64,000 bases of DNA, taken from Shewanella sp. Choline-02u-19. GTDB taxonomy: Bacteria > Pseudomonadota > Gammaproteobacteria > Enterobacterales > Shewanellaceae. A program made the position numbers and the translations under genes. The stretch covers positions 1 to 64,000 of the forward strand of contig NZ_PJBE01000012.1 in NCBI RefSeq assembly GCF_002836205.1. Direction: 5' to 3'. The notes under the pieces were generated by a model. That model saw only the letters and a list, made by a program, of their open reading frames with translations. It did not search any database and was not told where the DNA came from. Of this stretch, positions 26,855 through 35,540 are shown one piece after another; positions within the stretch are counted from its first letter, which is position 1; every line of letters begins with the position of its first letter.

Positions 26855-27936
26855 GAGTTGCAATAGCAATTGACAGTTTGGCTGGTGGCGGCGCAGAAAA
26901 AGTGATGTTAACGCTTGCTAACGAATTTACAGCGATGGGGCATGAGCCACATTTCTTAGTTATGACAGATGATGTTGCTTTCGATATACCTGATAGCTTA
27001 CCAGTGCATGTCTGTTTTGAAAAAAAAGATAAAGACTTTAATCGATTTTGGAATTTGGCACCTGCTGTTGCAAAGCTGACAAATAAAATTAAGCAAATTG
27101 AATCGAGTGTCGGAAAGTTTGATCTGTTTTTGTCCAATTTAGATAAAACCAATCGATTAATGACCAAAACCCAGGTGTCGCCGTTGTTTGTCGTGGTACA
27201 TGCTTCTGTTGAAGAGGAGCTAAGTCGACACGCTAAGTTAGGCCCGTTTGCATTTTTAAAGAAGCTTTGGGCTAAAAAGGCTTTAAATGGCCATCATTTG
27301 GTGACGGTATCTCAGGGTATTGCTAATGAAATAAAGCAAACAAAGCGGATCGCACCAGCTTCGATTCAGTGTATCTATAACCCCTTTGGATTTGACGACA
27401 TCACTGCGCTTTCTCAACAGAAAGCAGAGGGCATTCCTGATAGCGATTACTTGATCCATATTGGACGTTACGTAAAGCAGAAACGCCACGATGTGTTGTT
27501 TCAGGCCATCGCACAAATGGAAAGCCAAATACCCGTTGTACTCTTATGTCATAACCCTAAAAAGGCATTAAAAGCCGCCAAGAAGTATGGGGTTGAACAG
27601 CGGGTGATTATTCCGGGGTTTCAACCAAATCCCTTTCCGTGGATAGCCAATGCCAAAGCCTTAGTGTTGAGTTCTGATTTTGAAGGGTTACCTACGGTAT
27701 TAATTGAATCGCTAGCGTGTGGAACGCCAGTGGTCAGTACTAATTGTCCTCATGGTCCGAGTGAGATTTTGACGGGAGAGCTCGCAAGATTCTTAGTCCC
27801 GCGTCGTGATCCAAAGGCATTGGCAACTAAGTTGGATGAAGTGTTGGTGTCACCGCCGTCATTGGTAGAAGTTGATATTTTGGCAAAAGTAAGTGCAGCA
27901 CGTATTGCTCAAGAATATCTGGCCTTGGTTAAATAA
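26851..27936 (+). CDS. Family 4 glycosyltransferase
   Basis: A 361-residue GT4 enzyme. N-terminal Gly-rich loop SLAGGGAEKVMLTLANEF binds the sugar nucleotide phosphate; IHIGRYVKQKRHDVLFQA and the E-x7-E region FEGLPTVLIESLACGTPVVST are GT4 signatures. The start is the ATG at 26851, overlapping the previous stop. It is strikingly similar over its C-terminal half to the minus-strand gene at 33357-34436, pointing to a duplication. Sugar and acceptor unknown. Confidence 0.9.
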   Translation: MRVAIAIDSLAGGGAEKVMLTLANEFTAMGHEPHFLVMTDDVAFDIPDSLPVHVCFEKKDKDFNRFWNLAPAVAKLTNKIKQIESSVGKFDLFLSNLDKTNRLMTKTQVSPLFVVVHASVEEELSRHAKLGPFAFLKKLWAKKALNGHHLVTVSQGIANEIKQTKRIAPASIQCIYNPFGFDDITALSQQKAEGIPDSDYLIHIGRYVKQKRHDVLFQAIAQMESQIPVVLLCHNPKKALKAAKKYGVEQRVIIPGFQPNPFPWIANAKALVLSSDFEGLPTVLIESLACGTPVVSTNCPHGPSEILTGELARFLVPRRDPKALATKLDEVLVSPPSLVEVDILAKVSAARIAQEYLALVK

Positions 27937-27965
27937 ACATTGAAACGTTTTCGGGGGGAATTGTT

Positions 27966-29030
27966 GTGAGTTCAAGCAGCAAGCGTTATCTATTATATAT
28001 CGCACAAAGTTATTCCTATGCCATCTTAAGGCCGTTGCAGAGCGCAATTAGGGCGAGAGGTGATGAGGTGTGCTGGTTTTTCGAAGGTGATGAAGTGAAC
28101 CCCTCATTTCTGAAGCCGACCGAAAAGCGATTATCCACGGTTACAGAAGTACAAGCTTGGCAGCCTGATGCGGTTCTGGTTCCAGGCAACGTGGTTCCCA
28201 ATTTTATCCCTGGCGTGAAAGTGGGCGTTTTTCATGGTTTTAATGCAGGGAAAATGAACCATAAAGGCCGCGAAGACCATTTTGAAATACGCGATTGTTT
28301 TGACCTTTACTGCACCCAAGGTCCCGCTACCACCTTGCCATTTATTCGGTTGGCTGAAAGGTTTGCTACGTTTAAAGTGGCTGAAACTGGCTGGCCAACA
28401 CTAGATCCCATGTTTAAAGGAGATTTGCCACAGCCCTACGCTGTAGAGGGCGATAATCGACCTGTTATCCTCTTTTGTTCGACATTTTCTCGTAGTTTAT
28501 CCTGCGCACCTGCAGTTTATGAGCAGATTAAGGCGATGTCGACGCAGGGGGATTGGCGCTGGTTGGTGCAATTTCACCCCAAAATGAGCCAAGAGATTGT
28601 TGAAAAATACAAAGCACTCGAGAATGAGAATCTGACCTTCGTTGAAACCGATAATGTGTTGCCGTTATTGAAAGCTGCCGATGTGATGCTATGTGATACT
28701 TCATCGATATTGATTATGTTTTTATTGCAGGGTAAACCTGTGGTGACCTTTAATAATAAGACTAAACGTTCACATCTAGTGAATGTCGATCATATTGAAG
28801 ATATTCAGCCTGCATTAGTACGAGTTTTAGCTAAACCTGCGGAGTTGATGGCGAAAATTGAGCAATATTGTGATGATATCCACCCGTACCGTGATGGTTT
28901 GTCTAGTGAGCGTGTCTTAACCGCAGTAGATGAATTGATTGCACAAGGTACCGATGACCTTAAACCTAAACCCGCTAATCTGTTGCGTCATTTCAAGATG
29001 CGCAAGAAGCTGGGTTACTGGAAGTTATAA
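27966..29030 (+). CDS. CDP-glycerol glycerophosphotransferase-like protein
   Basis: A 354-residue protein resembling the TagF/CDP-glycerol glycerophosphotransferase family. Matches are VGVFHGFNAGKMNHKG (HG motif), the central VILFCSTFSRSLSC, LVQFHPKM (HP motif) and VMLCDTSSILIMFLLQGKPVVTFNN. Members move glycerol phosphate or sugar phosphates onto cell-surface glycans. In this LPS cluster it may put a glycerol-phosphate-like group on the core (inference). It begins with GTG after TTGTT; a GGGGGG run lies about 9 nt upstream. Confidence 0.75.
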   Translation: MSSSSKRYLLYIAQSYSYAILRPLQSAIRARGDEVCWFFEGDEVNPSFLKPTEKRLSTVTEVQAWQPDAVLVPGNVVPNFIPGVKVGVFHGFNAGKMNHKGREDHFEIRDCFDLYCTQGPATTLPFIRLAERFATFKVAETGWPTLDPMFKGDLPQPYAVEGDNRPVILFCSTFSRSLSCAPAVYEQIKAMSTQGDWRWLVQFHPKMSQEIVEKYKALENENLTFVETDNVLPLLKAADVMLCDTSSILIMFLLQGKPVVTFNNKTKRSHLVNVDHIEDIQPALVRVLAKPAELMAKIEQYCDDIHPYRDGLSSERVLTAVDELIAQGTDDLKPKPANLLRHFKMRKKLGYWKL

Positions 29031-29034
29031 ACTT

Positions 29035-30042
29035 ATGTCAAAATTTAATATGACAACGATCATCAATGATGATGCAAAAGTACTTGTTTTCGAGAATACT
29101 TATTACAGTCTATTTCTGTTTATGCTTTGTGATAGTGATTGGAAAAAAAGGGACTATTTGATTTTTGGCGATAGGATGTCTGTGCATAGCCTACACAGGC
29201 TGAAAAAGTATGCCTGTGTACTGGATGAAAGCTTAGAGTATATGCCGAAGCCAATGCCTAGATTAGGGCAGAATCCATTGGTTTATGTACAGAAAAAACT
29301 GCAACAGAAAAATCTCTTTAATGCTTATTCTACCTGTATTGGAAACGTTAAAGATATCAATAACTGGCTCGTATCTGTGCCTAGAGTTCAGATAGAGGAT
29401 GGCACTTCAACTCGCAATGAGTTAACGCTTGGTGCAAGAAATAGAGGTTTCGCAAATGCGTTAGCTAAGCTACTGGTTCTAAAAGAACCCGTTAGAATAT
29501 CTCGTGTCGAGAAGTTCATTGTTGCGGCAGAAATAGATGCTAAAGAAGAGTATCAATCTAAAATTAGTTCTGTTGATATGTTTAAACTTTGGCTGGAAAA
29601 AACGAGTGTGGAAAAGACAGAGATATTAGATGTATTCGGTATCGATGCGACAGCTTTTGACTCTATTAATAGCCAGTTCAACCTGTTATTTACTCAACCT
29701 TGGAGTGAAGATTTCGCCTATACAGAGGCCCAAAAAATTCGCGGTTATAAGATGTTGATTGAAGAGCTCGGTATGGATGAGTTGAAATTAGTGATTAAAC
29801 CCCACCCTCGAGAAACAACGGACTATAACAAGTATTTCCCTGATTCAGTTATATTGAACTCCAGTTTTCCAAGTGAGTTAATTACTATGTTAAACGTTAG
29901 AGTTCATCGTGTGGTGTCGTTGAACTCTACCGCTTGTAGCTGTTTCGGAAATTATAGTGACGAAGTCATCTACGCGAGAGCGCCAGCGTACTTTGAATTT
30001 CCTAAAAAGCTTGCTGATCGTATCAATAATATGAAATTGTAG
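29035..30042 (+). CDS. Family 52 glycosyltransferase (sialyltransferase-like)
   Basis: A 335-residue protein resembling GT52, the family of bacterial lipooligosaccharide alpha-2,3-sialyltransferases and some glucosyltransferases. Support comes from VFENTYYSLFLFML near the start, KLVIKPHPRETTDY around residue 255 (the donor-phosphate motif with His-Pro) and VHRVVSLNSTA. Start at 29035, 4 bp after the preceding stop; an open frame extending upstream overlaps the previous gene and is not used. Some GT52 enzymes use CMP-activated acids, and a CMP-transferase gene lies next door, convergent. Codon use looks more A/T-rich than its neighbours. Confidence 0.7.
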   Translation: MSKFNMTTIINDDAKVLVFENTYYSLFLFMLCDSDWKKRDYLIFGDRMSVHSLHRLKKYACVLDESLEYMPKPMPRLGQNPLVYVQKKLQQKNLFNAYSTCIGNVKDINNWLVSVPRVQIEDGTSTRNELTLGARNRGFANALAKLLVLKEPVRISRVEKFIVAAEIDAKEEYQSKISSVDMFKLWLEKTSVEKTEILDVFGIDATAFDSINSQFNLLFTQPWSEDFAYTEAQKIRGYKMLIEELGMDELKLVIKPHPRETTDYNKYFPDSVILNSSFPSELITMLNVRVHRVVSLNSTACSCFGNYSDEVIYARAPAYFEFPKKLADRINNMKL

Positions 30043-30093
30043 CTTGGCAATAGGCAGTGATACTTGTTACTGCCTACCTCTCAACCTCTCACG

Positions 30094-30813
30094 TTAATTT
30101 AACGCCTTAATCACTCTATCGACATCGCTTGGTACATCGACAGCAATACTGGAGCTAGCAACTTCAATCATCTGAACCGAAATATCATTTTCTAAGAAGC
30201 GTAGGATCTCAATATCCTCTACTTGCTCAATAGCCGTTTTTTGCTGATGAGATGCAAAAAACTCTAAATGAGCTTTAGAAAAGGCGTAAATACATACCTG
30301 CTTAAAGCCAAATGAAAACTCATTAGTCTTACTAACTGGAATAGGTGAACGGCTCATATAGAGTAAGTTCCCTGTTTTACTGGCCACCACCTTTGGTACC
30401 GTAAAAGAGCGAAACTCCTCTTCAGCAGTGATAGGGCACATAGCATTTATCACCGTTTCTGGTTGTCGCTGATATTCCTTTATCACACTGAGGATATCGT
30501 TAGGCTCGATTAACGGTTCATCACCTTGTACGTTGATAACGAAGTCACAACCTAACTGTTGGTTAGCTTCCGCAAGCCTATCGGTGCCGGTTAGGCAGTT
30601 TGATGAAGTCATAATGACCTGAGCGCCAAACTGTTCAGCCGCTGACTGGATTTTATCACTGTCAGTGGCAACATAGACTTTATCTTGGCCAACGGCTGTG
30701 CAGCAACGCTCCCAAACACGCTGTATCATCGACTTTCCTAAGATATCGATTAAAGGCTTGCCCGGAAAGCGACTTGATTGGTAGCGAGCGGGAATGACGA
30801 CTGCATATTTCAT
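30094..30813 (-). CDS. KdsB-like CMP-ulosonate cytidylyltransferase
   Basis: A 239-residue nucleotidyltransferase of the KdsB family (CTP plus a 3-deoxy-ulosonic acid gives the CMP sugar). Visible motifs are VVIPARYQSSRFPGKPL (CTP loop), LTGTDRLAEA, INVQGDEPLIEP and VDVPSDVDRV. It is the last gene of a minus-strand set with a HAD phosphatase and an aldolase, rather than with kdsA/kdsC or kdnA/kdnB. I therefore give no symbol: the substrate may be Kdo, 8-amino-Kdo or another acid. Start at the ATG 30813; a TTG 15 nt upstream is less likely. Confidence 0.85.
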   Translation of the reverse strand: MKYAVVIPARYQSSRFPGKPLIDILGKSMIQRVWERCCTAVGQDKVYVATDSDKIQSAAEQFGAQVIMTSSNCLTGTDRLAEANQQLGCDFVINVQGDEPLIEPNDILSVIKEYQRQPETVINAMCPITAEEEFRSFTVPKVVASKTGNLLYMSRSPIPVSKTNEFSFGFKQVCIYAFSKAHLEFFASHQQKTAIEQVEDIEILRFLENDISVQMIEVASSSIAVDVPSDVDRVIKALN

Positions 30814-30843
30814 ATTATGAGGATCCAATTTCTAATTATTGAT

Positions 30844-31500
30844 TTATATTTGTTGGGGCCAACGCTCAATAACTTCAAACTGATGTTCATTAGCTAGTGA
30901 TTGCATTCGCAGCGGCACGTTCGAAAATGGCACATAGCAGATGAAATCAATATTGTTGGCTTGGCTGGCATCAAAGTCAGACACTGCATCGCCAATCATC
31001 AGCGCTTTGCTGTGTGCTTGGCTCTGTAAAATGTCGGCCAGTAGTTGGGCTTTTGGTGTGGGAGACCCAAAAATATCAACAAAATACTTATCGAGACCAC
31101 GGCTTTTGAATACAGAGCGAAGTTCGCTTTGCTCTGAACCACTGGCGACAAACTTTTGTCCAGGCAGCGCTTGGATTAAGTTTAAGAAGCCGGGAGTGAG
31201 CTTTGCTGTTAGATATAGTGCCTTACATTGAGAAGAAAAATCACAGAGTATTTTTTCTTCAATTGTTGATTTTTGATCATCTTTGAGCTCAAGTATGTCA
31301 TTAACAAAATGAGCTATGTGATGAAACCTAGACTTACCAAAATTATTGGCAAAGTAGGTCACGCACTCAGTAACTAGCTCAGGAGTAAAAGAAAGCGCTT
31401 CAAGTGCTTCCTTCATCGCCTGCACTTTAAGTGCGTTTGAATCTAAAATGACCCCGTCACAATCAAAAATATATAGATCGTAATTATAAATTGGGTGCAT
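30844..31500 (-). CDS. HAD family phosphatase
   Basis: A 218-residue HAD hydrolase of the beta-phosphoglucomutase/phosphoglycolate phosphatase shape. Motif I is FDCDGVILDS (nucleophile and acid Asp), motif II VASGSE, motif III the Lys in GSPTPKAQLL, motif IV IGDAVSDFDAS. A helical cap follows motif I. It overlaps the aldolase gene by 17 bp and precedes the KdsB-like gene by 30 bp, so the three are probably one operon. It could remove a phosphate from the aldolase product, playing the part KdsC plays in Kdo synthesis (inference). Confidence 0.87.
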   Translation of the reverse strand: MHPIYNYDLYIFDCDGVILDSNALKVQAMKEALEALSFTPELVTECVTYFANNFGKSRFHHIAHFVNDILELKDDQKSTIEEKILCDFSSQCKALYLTAKLTPGFLNLIQALPGQKFVASGSEQSELRSVFKSRGLDKYFVDIFGSPTPKAQLLADILQSQAHSKALMIGDAVSDFDASQANNIDFICYVPFSNVPLRMQSLANEHQFEVIERWPQQI

Positions 31501-33094
31501 AAATAGAGCCTTGTTGGATTGGATAGCTTGTTGGCGTCAGTGCTGTAATCTGCAGTGTTGGCGCAAAACCTTTGAATTTCGCCAACAAGTCAATCATCTC
31601 TGCTTGACGAATATCCCCGCGCTCATAACCATCAACACCGACAAGCGAAATATGCGTAGCTTGCGCGTGCACTGCTATTGCGAGTGCGTAAGCCGCAGTG
31701 AGATCATAAGGTACAGCGCAATAGTTATCAGTAACAATAAACTCATCAGCTTCAATATTTAAGCCATAATCAAAGAATTTATTAGAGACATTGCTAAGCT
31801 CGTCATCCGTAAATCGGTGTGCTGGCATGATCAGAGGTTGCTGCAGATTCTTATAAACATCATGTTCAGACAAGAACTTACTGTTATGAGACACACAGTA
31901 ATAATTAACGAACTTTGATGCCAAGGTGCTTACTGCATTGATCGCAATAACAATAGGTTGACGATCTTGGATATAAGCTTCTATTGCGGGTAAGTAGCGC
32001 TTAAGACTTGGGCCATTACTGATAATAAGCACTTCTTTATCTTTGAATTTGCCCAGTAACTTATCGGTACCAGATATCGCTTTGGTGGAAGTGTCGAAAG
32101 AAATGGCTGACTCCATCACGTCACCATTGTATGACGTTGTACCTTCAAGTTGGCTTAAGTAGTTTATGGCGCCTACTATTTCTTCGGTGCCGTAATGCTT
32201 ATTCGAGATGAGGTTTTGGATGTAAGTTGGGTGTACATCATTTTGTGCACCAAGAAAGTACAGTAAACTGCTACCCCAACCATAGTCTTTCTGCATCTGC
32301 TCGAAATGGCGAATAACCAGTTCATAAACGGCAGAAGGTTGATATGGCGTTGTATTACTATCTATGACAGCCAGTAAACTTTCTGTTTGCGCATTACCAG
32401 CGCCACGGCCCATACCTGTGACAGTGACGTCTAACCAGGTCACGCCTAGGTTTTTTGCGGTGATAGTATTGTCGAGAGCTTTACCCATATTATTGTGGGT
32501 ATGGATGCCAATATCACCTTGCCATTGAGTGCGAAGGGCTTTGACGATACGAGTGACTTCTTCTGCATCCATATTACCGAGAGAATCTGCAAAATAAAGC
32601 GAATCTAGGCCATTCCACTTAGCCGCTATTGCTGCTTTTTCAGCAATTATAGCGTCAGGTTTACCACCTGCTTGCATCAAGTTATAACCCACGATATAGC
32701 CTTTGGCTTTGAGGGCGTGAACGATGGCTTCAGAGTTTTCGACTTCATGAAAATGGGCTGCAACACGAACAAGATCGACAGGGCTTTGAATTGCATCAAC
32801 GAACAATGCATCTACAGCTTGTTCAATCGACATAGGTGCATCAAGAATGGTTTTAGCATCGACCATTACACCGTAGGTTGGACCTGACGGTAAATTAAGG
32901 CCTTTAATAAAAGCTTCAGTGGTGTAAGCAAATGGGCCGTCAAAACCTTGCTTAGGAAAATTACGTAGCCCCAACTCCACATAATCAATTTTTGCTACAG
33001 CCATTGCTTTTAAATAAGCTGTTACTACCTCTGGAGAGAAATCCCAATTGTTGTAATAGCCGCCATCTCTTAGTGTGCAATCAAGAATATACAT
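31484..33094 (-). CDS. DRE-TIM aldolase fused to a DUF115-like domain
   Basis: A 536-residue two-domain protein. Residues 1-~310 are an HMGL-like DRE-TIM barrel: ILDCTLRDGGYYNNW (DxTLRDG metal/catalytic loop), the metal-binding HTHNNMG near 198, and GMGRGAGNAQTE, as in 4-hydroxy-2-oxovalerate aldolases and isopropylmalate synthases. From ~350 on, VLIISNGPSLKRYLPAIEAY and LVGVDGYERGD resemble the DUF115/MAF-type domain seen in surface polysaccharide loci. The usual C-terminal communication or regulatory domain is absent. Operon with a HAD phosphatase and a KdsB-like gene suggests synthesis of an unusual sugar acid. Confidence 0.8.
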   Translation of the reverse strand: MYILDCTLRDGGYYNNWDFSPEVVTAYLKAMAVAKIDYVELGLRNFPKQGFDGPFAYTTEAFIKGLNLPSGPTYGVMVDAKTILDAPMSIEQAVDALFVDAIQSPVDLVRVAAHFHEVENSEAIVHALKAKGYIVGYNLMQAGGKPDAIIAEKAAIAAKWNGLDSLYFADSLGNMDAEEVTRIVKALRTQWQGDIGIHTHNNMGKALDNTITAKNLGVTWLDVTVTGMGRGAGNAQTESLLAVIDSNTTPYQPSAVYELVIRHFEQMQKDYGWGSSLLYFLGAQNDVHPTYIQNLISNKHYGTEEIVGAINYLSQLEGTTSYNGDVMESAISFDTSTKAISGTDKLLGKFKDKEVLIISNGPSLKRYLPAIEAYIQDRQPIVIAINAVSTLASKFVNYYCVSHNSKFLSEHDVYKNLQQPLIMPAHRFTDDELSNVSNKFFDYGLNIEADEFIVTDNYCAVPYDLTAAYALAIAVHAQATHISLVGVDGYERGDIRQAEMIDLLAKFKGFAPTLQITALTPTSYPIQQGSIYAPNL

Positions 33095-33356
33095 GTTTCA
33101 CCTACGGGTTAAAAGCTGGAGTAATCGAAGAGCTGAGAGTGTATTTCATTATGAAATACGAAAAAGAGATATCTATCAGCGTATCAATGGTTAATTCACA
33201 AAACATGCTTAATATTATCGCATAAAAATCATCACGTTTCTTGAGCTTAAACAGTAAGTTATTTGTTGATTAATTGCTGCTTTTACGTTGCTTGATTTTG
33301 TTTTTAAAGTAAGTAAAAGGCCACTAGAGTGAAGCTTTGGTAGCCTTGTACACCAT
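33095..33356. other. Gap between aldolase and GT4 genes
   Basis: About 260 bp, A/T-rich, between two minus-strand genes. No ORF or hairpin that I can support; it presumably holds the promoter of the aldolase operon. Confidence 0.45.
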
Positions 33357-34436
33357 TTAGTTATTAGCACAAAGCGCAATATATTGCTTTGCGATATATT
33401 GGCTAGCCACAGCATCGAGGATCGGTAGGTTTTCCAGTAATGGTGGCTTCTGCAGGCATGCTAATGCCGATGCTGCTAATAACTCGGGTTGACGTCTAGG
33501 GACTAAATATTGTGCCAGTTCTCCAGTTAAAATTTCACTAGGCCCATGGGGGCAGCGAGTGCTCACGACGGGTGTTTGGCAGATAAGTGATTCGATCAAC
33601 ACGGTCGGCAGTCCTTCAAAGTCTGAACTGAGCAACATCAATTCAGCTCGGGCTATCCAAGCATAAGGGTTACTTTGGAATCCTGGTGTAATAATACGAT
33701 TTTCAACGTCATATTTTTTGGCTAGTTTACGGGCTTTCTCTGGACGGTTGGTTAACAGTACCAATCGAGGAGCTGTTGGCATTAACTTTAATGTTTGGAA
33801 GAGAATATCTAGGCGCTTCTGTCGGGTTACTCGGCCGATATGGATCATAAATGGCTCATTCGGTAGCCCATCGACTTCCTTTTTGGCTTTTTCTCTTATC
33901 TCATCTATTCGAAATGGATTGTATATTGCCTGCACGCTTTTAGGCTTCAGCCAACGAGTCGCCTTAAGTTCATCAGCGATCCCTTCCGAAACCGTAATAA
34001 TGCGTTTGCCTATAAGTGCCTTTGCTTTTCGCCAGCGGCGTAAGAAATGGATTGGTCCGCGTTTTAACTCCATGATGAGCTCTTGCTGGAGTGCGCAGTG
34101 GCAAAAATAGTAACAAGGATCAAAGTCACAACCATTGACGACGATATCGCAATCGGTGGAGTTACACAAAAAAAGTGAAAACTCCCCCTCGCTGTTTTCA
34201 ATGTTCTGCACACATTGTATCAGCCTATTTTTTTGAGCTGCTAATGACAGAGACTTCTGTGATTTAAAAACATAGTGAATGGTGACGTTTTTAGGGGGAG
34301 TAAAGTCACCTTCTTCATTGAAAATAAAGAGGTGTACATCTTGGCCAGCCTCTTGCAAAACTTCTGCTTGAGTTAGTGCTACTTTTACAGTGCCGTTGGC
34401 AAAGAGATTATGGCAGAAGATTGCTACTTTTTTCAT
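33357..34436 (-). CDS. Family 4 glycosyltransferase, paralogue of 26851 gene
   Basis: A 359-residue GT4 enzyme with IHIGRVTRQKRLDILFQTL and FEGLPTVLIESLICQTPVVST. From about residue 180 to the end it is nearly parallel to the plus-strand GT4 gene at 26851: both share GFQ.NP..WIA.A, SSDFEGLPTVLIESL, CPHGPSEILTGELA and LVPRR. The N-terminus lacks the GGG phosphate loop of its paralogue (FANGTVKVALTQAE instead of LAGGGAEKVML), so donor binding may differ. A likely product of duplication within the LPS region. Confidence 0.88.
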   Translation of the reverse strand: MKKVAIFCHNLFANGTVKVALTQAEVLQEAGQDVHLFIFNEEGDFTPPKNVTIHYVFKSQKSLSLAAQKNRLIQCVQNIENSEGEFSLFLCNSTDCDIVVNGCDFDPCYYFCHCALQQELIMELKRGPIHFLRRWRKAKALIGKRIITVSEGIADELKATRWLKPKSVQAIYNPFRIDEIREKAKKEVDGLPNEPFMIHIGRVTRQKRLDILFQTLKLMPTAPRLVLLTNRPEKARKLAKKYDVENRIITPGFQSNPYAWIARAELMLLSSDFEGLPTVLIESLICQTPVVSTRCPHGPSEILTGELAQYLVPRRQPELLAASALACLQKPPLLENLPILDAVASQYIAKQYIALCANN

Positions 34437-35225
34437 TTTAGGGCTCTTAAATGATTCATCATTGACTATTTGGGAGATTATACCTAAACACTTCTATATG
34501 TGGCACCATACTCATGAGTATGTTGCTAGAGCTGTGACTTAGTTGATGTGATTTTTCTTCAGTTGCTTTAAGTTAAACTTAAACTTAAACTTTTCAACCG
34601 GAAGCTTTATTTGTCTATATAACCAAGTCGTCATATAGACGTTGATGTCAGTTAGATTGAATTTATTACTGCAATATTTTCCATATATAATATACCATTC
34701 GCGATGACTCAACTCGTTAGCTCTGTGCTTTAAAATGTTGAGCCTTTCAACAGCTCCCACCTCTGCATCTAATACAAGAATATGGTTGATTAATACTTTT
34801 AACCAAAGTTCATGTTCGCTCAGATCGATTTGATAACGGTGTTATATGAGGATACCGTTTTGAAAACCAAGCTGAGGCAAACCTTTGCTCCGCAGATGAT
34901 TTTGGTAATATTTCATCACTATGTAGAACTTTCCGCTTAGCTAGCTATGCATCATCGATCAAGCCTTGTACTAAAATGATTGAATTCGAACAAAAACTAA
35001 GCTCGAAAGATCAACCTGGCCTAATATAAAACGGGCTATAAGCACCTTTTTAAGGCGTCTAGATTACCATGCTACACGGGAAAACTGAATTGGTAAGCCA
35101 CGCTGCAATAGCAAGATAATAAGCATTCCTTTTTAGCCACAAAAGGATAAATGTTTGGTTCATAAAAACAGATATGTCGATTTTAAGTTATAATCTATCA
35201 CATGAATTTATACTAAAGTAATACA
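34437..35225. other. Long intergenic stretch at end of LPS region
   Basis: About 790 bp, A/T-rich. The left part holds a decayed coding remnant (34539-34838). The remaining ~385 bp to the DUF2986 gene has no ORF, repeat or RNA that I can support. Confidence 0.5.
34539..34838 (-). pseudogene. 3' remnant of a surface-polysaccharide-type gene
   Basis: A frame of ~100 codons is open on the minus strand from a stop near 34839 to the stop at 34539. It has protein-like sequence (RYQIDLSEHELWLKVLINH, then ILVLDAEVGAVERLNILKHR) but no start codon at its beginning; the first ATG is internal (34757). It probably is the C-terminal end of a larger gene whose front is lost. The basic tail (KLPVEKFKFKFNLKQLKKNH) and location suggest a glycosyltransferase or similar; the family is not recognised. 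Confidence 0.45.
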
Positions 35226-35375
35226 ATGAACCGCACTAAAAAAATCACCAAAAAATTTATGGGTAAGGCTAAAAAAGCCAACGCCAAAATGAATACTAGT
35301 AACAAACCAAAATACGTTTCTAAAGCTGAAAGAGATCGTTTGGAAGCATTAGAGGTAGCGGAAAAGGCTCTCTAA
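35226..35375 (+). CDS. DUF2986 family small basic protein
   Basis: A 49-residue lysine-rich protein starting MNRTKKITKKFMGKAKKAN, with NKPKYVSKAERDRLEA in the middle, which matches the DUF2986 family of small proteins in Shewanella and Vibrio. Function unknown; the charge (about 15 Lys/Arg) suggests nucleic acid or ribosome contact (inference). No convincing Shine-Dalgarno precedes the ATG. It stands alone between the LPS region and gltS. Confidence 0.75.
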   Translation: MNRTKKITKKFMGKAKKANAKMNTSNKPKYVSKAERDRLEALEVAEKAL

Positions 35376-35540
35376 GAGATGGCGTAGAGTAATTATTGCT
35401 CAAAAATGTGGTTTTATTACATGAATATTCATATTTCGGACTCAGCTAATATTAATTACCCTAATAGATATGGCAGAATGCTCGGCTAATTTTAGCTTAG
35501 CAGTGCTAACTGCGAAGCCGATGTAACGGATAGGAGTTTC

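Noticed and set aside
28939..29034. Longer start for the GT52 gene
   Set aside because: The extension overlaps the end of the TagF-like gene in another frame and has no ribosome site; the ATG at 29035 is adequate.
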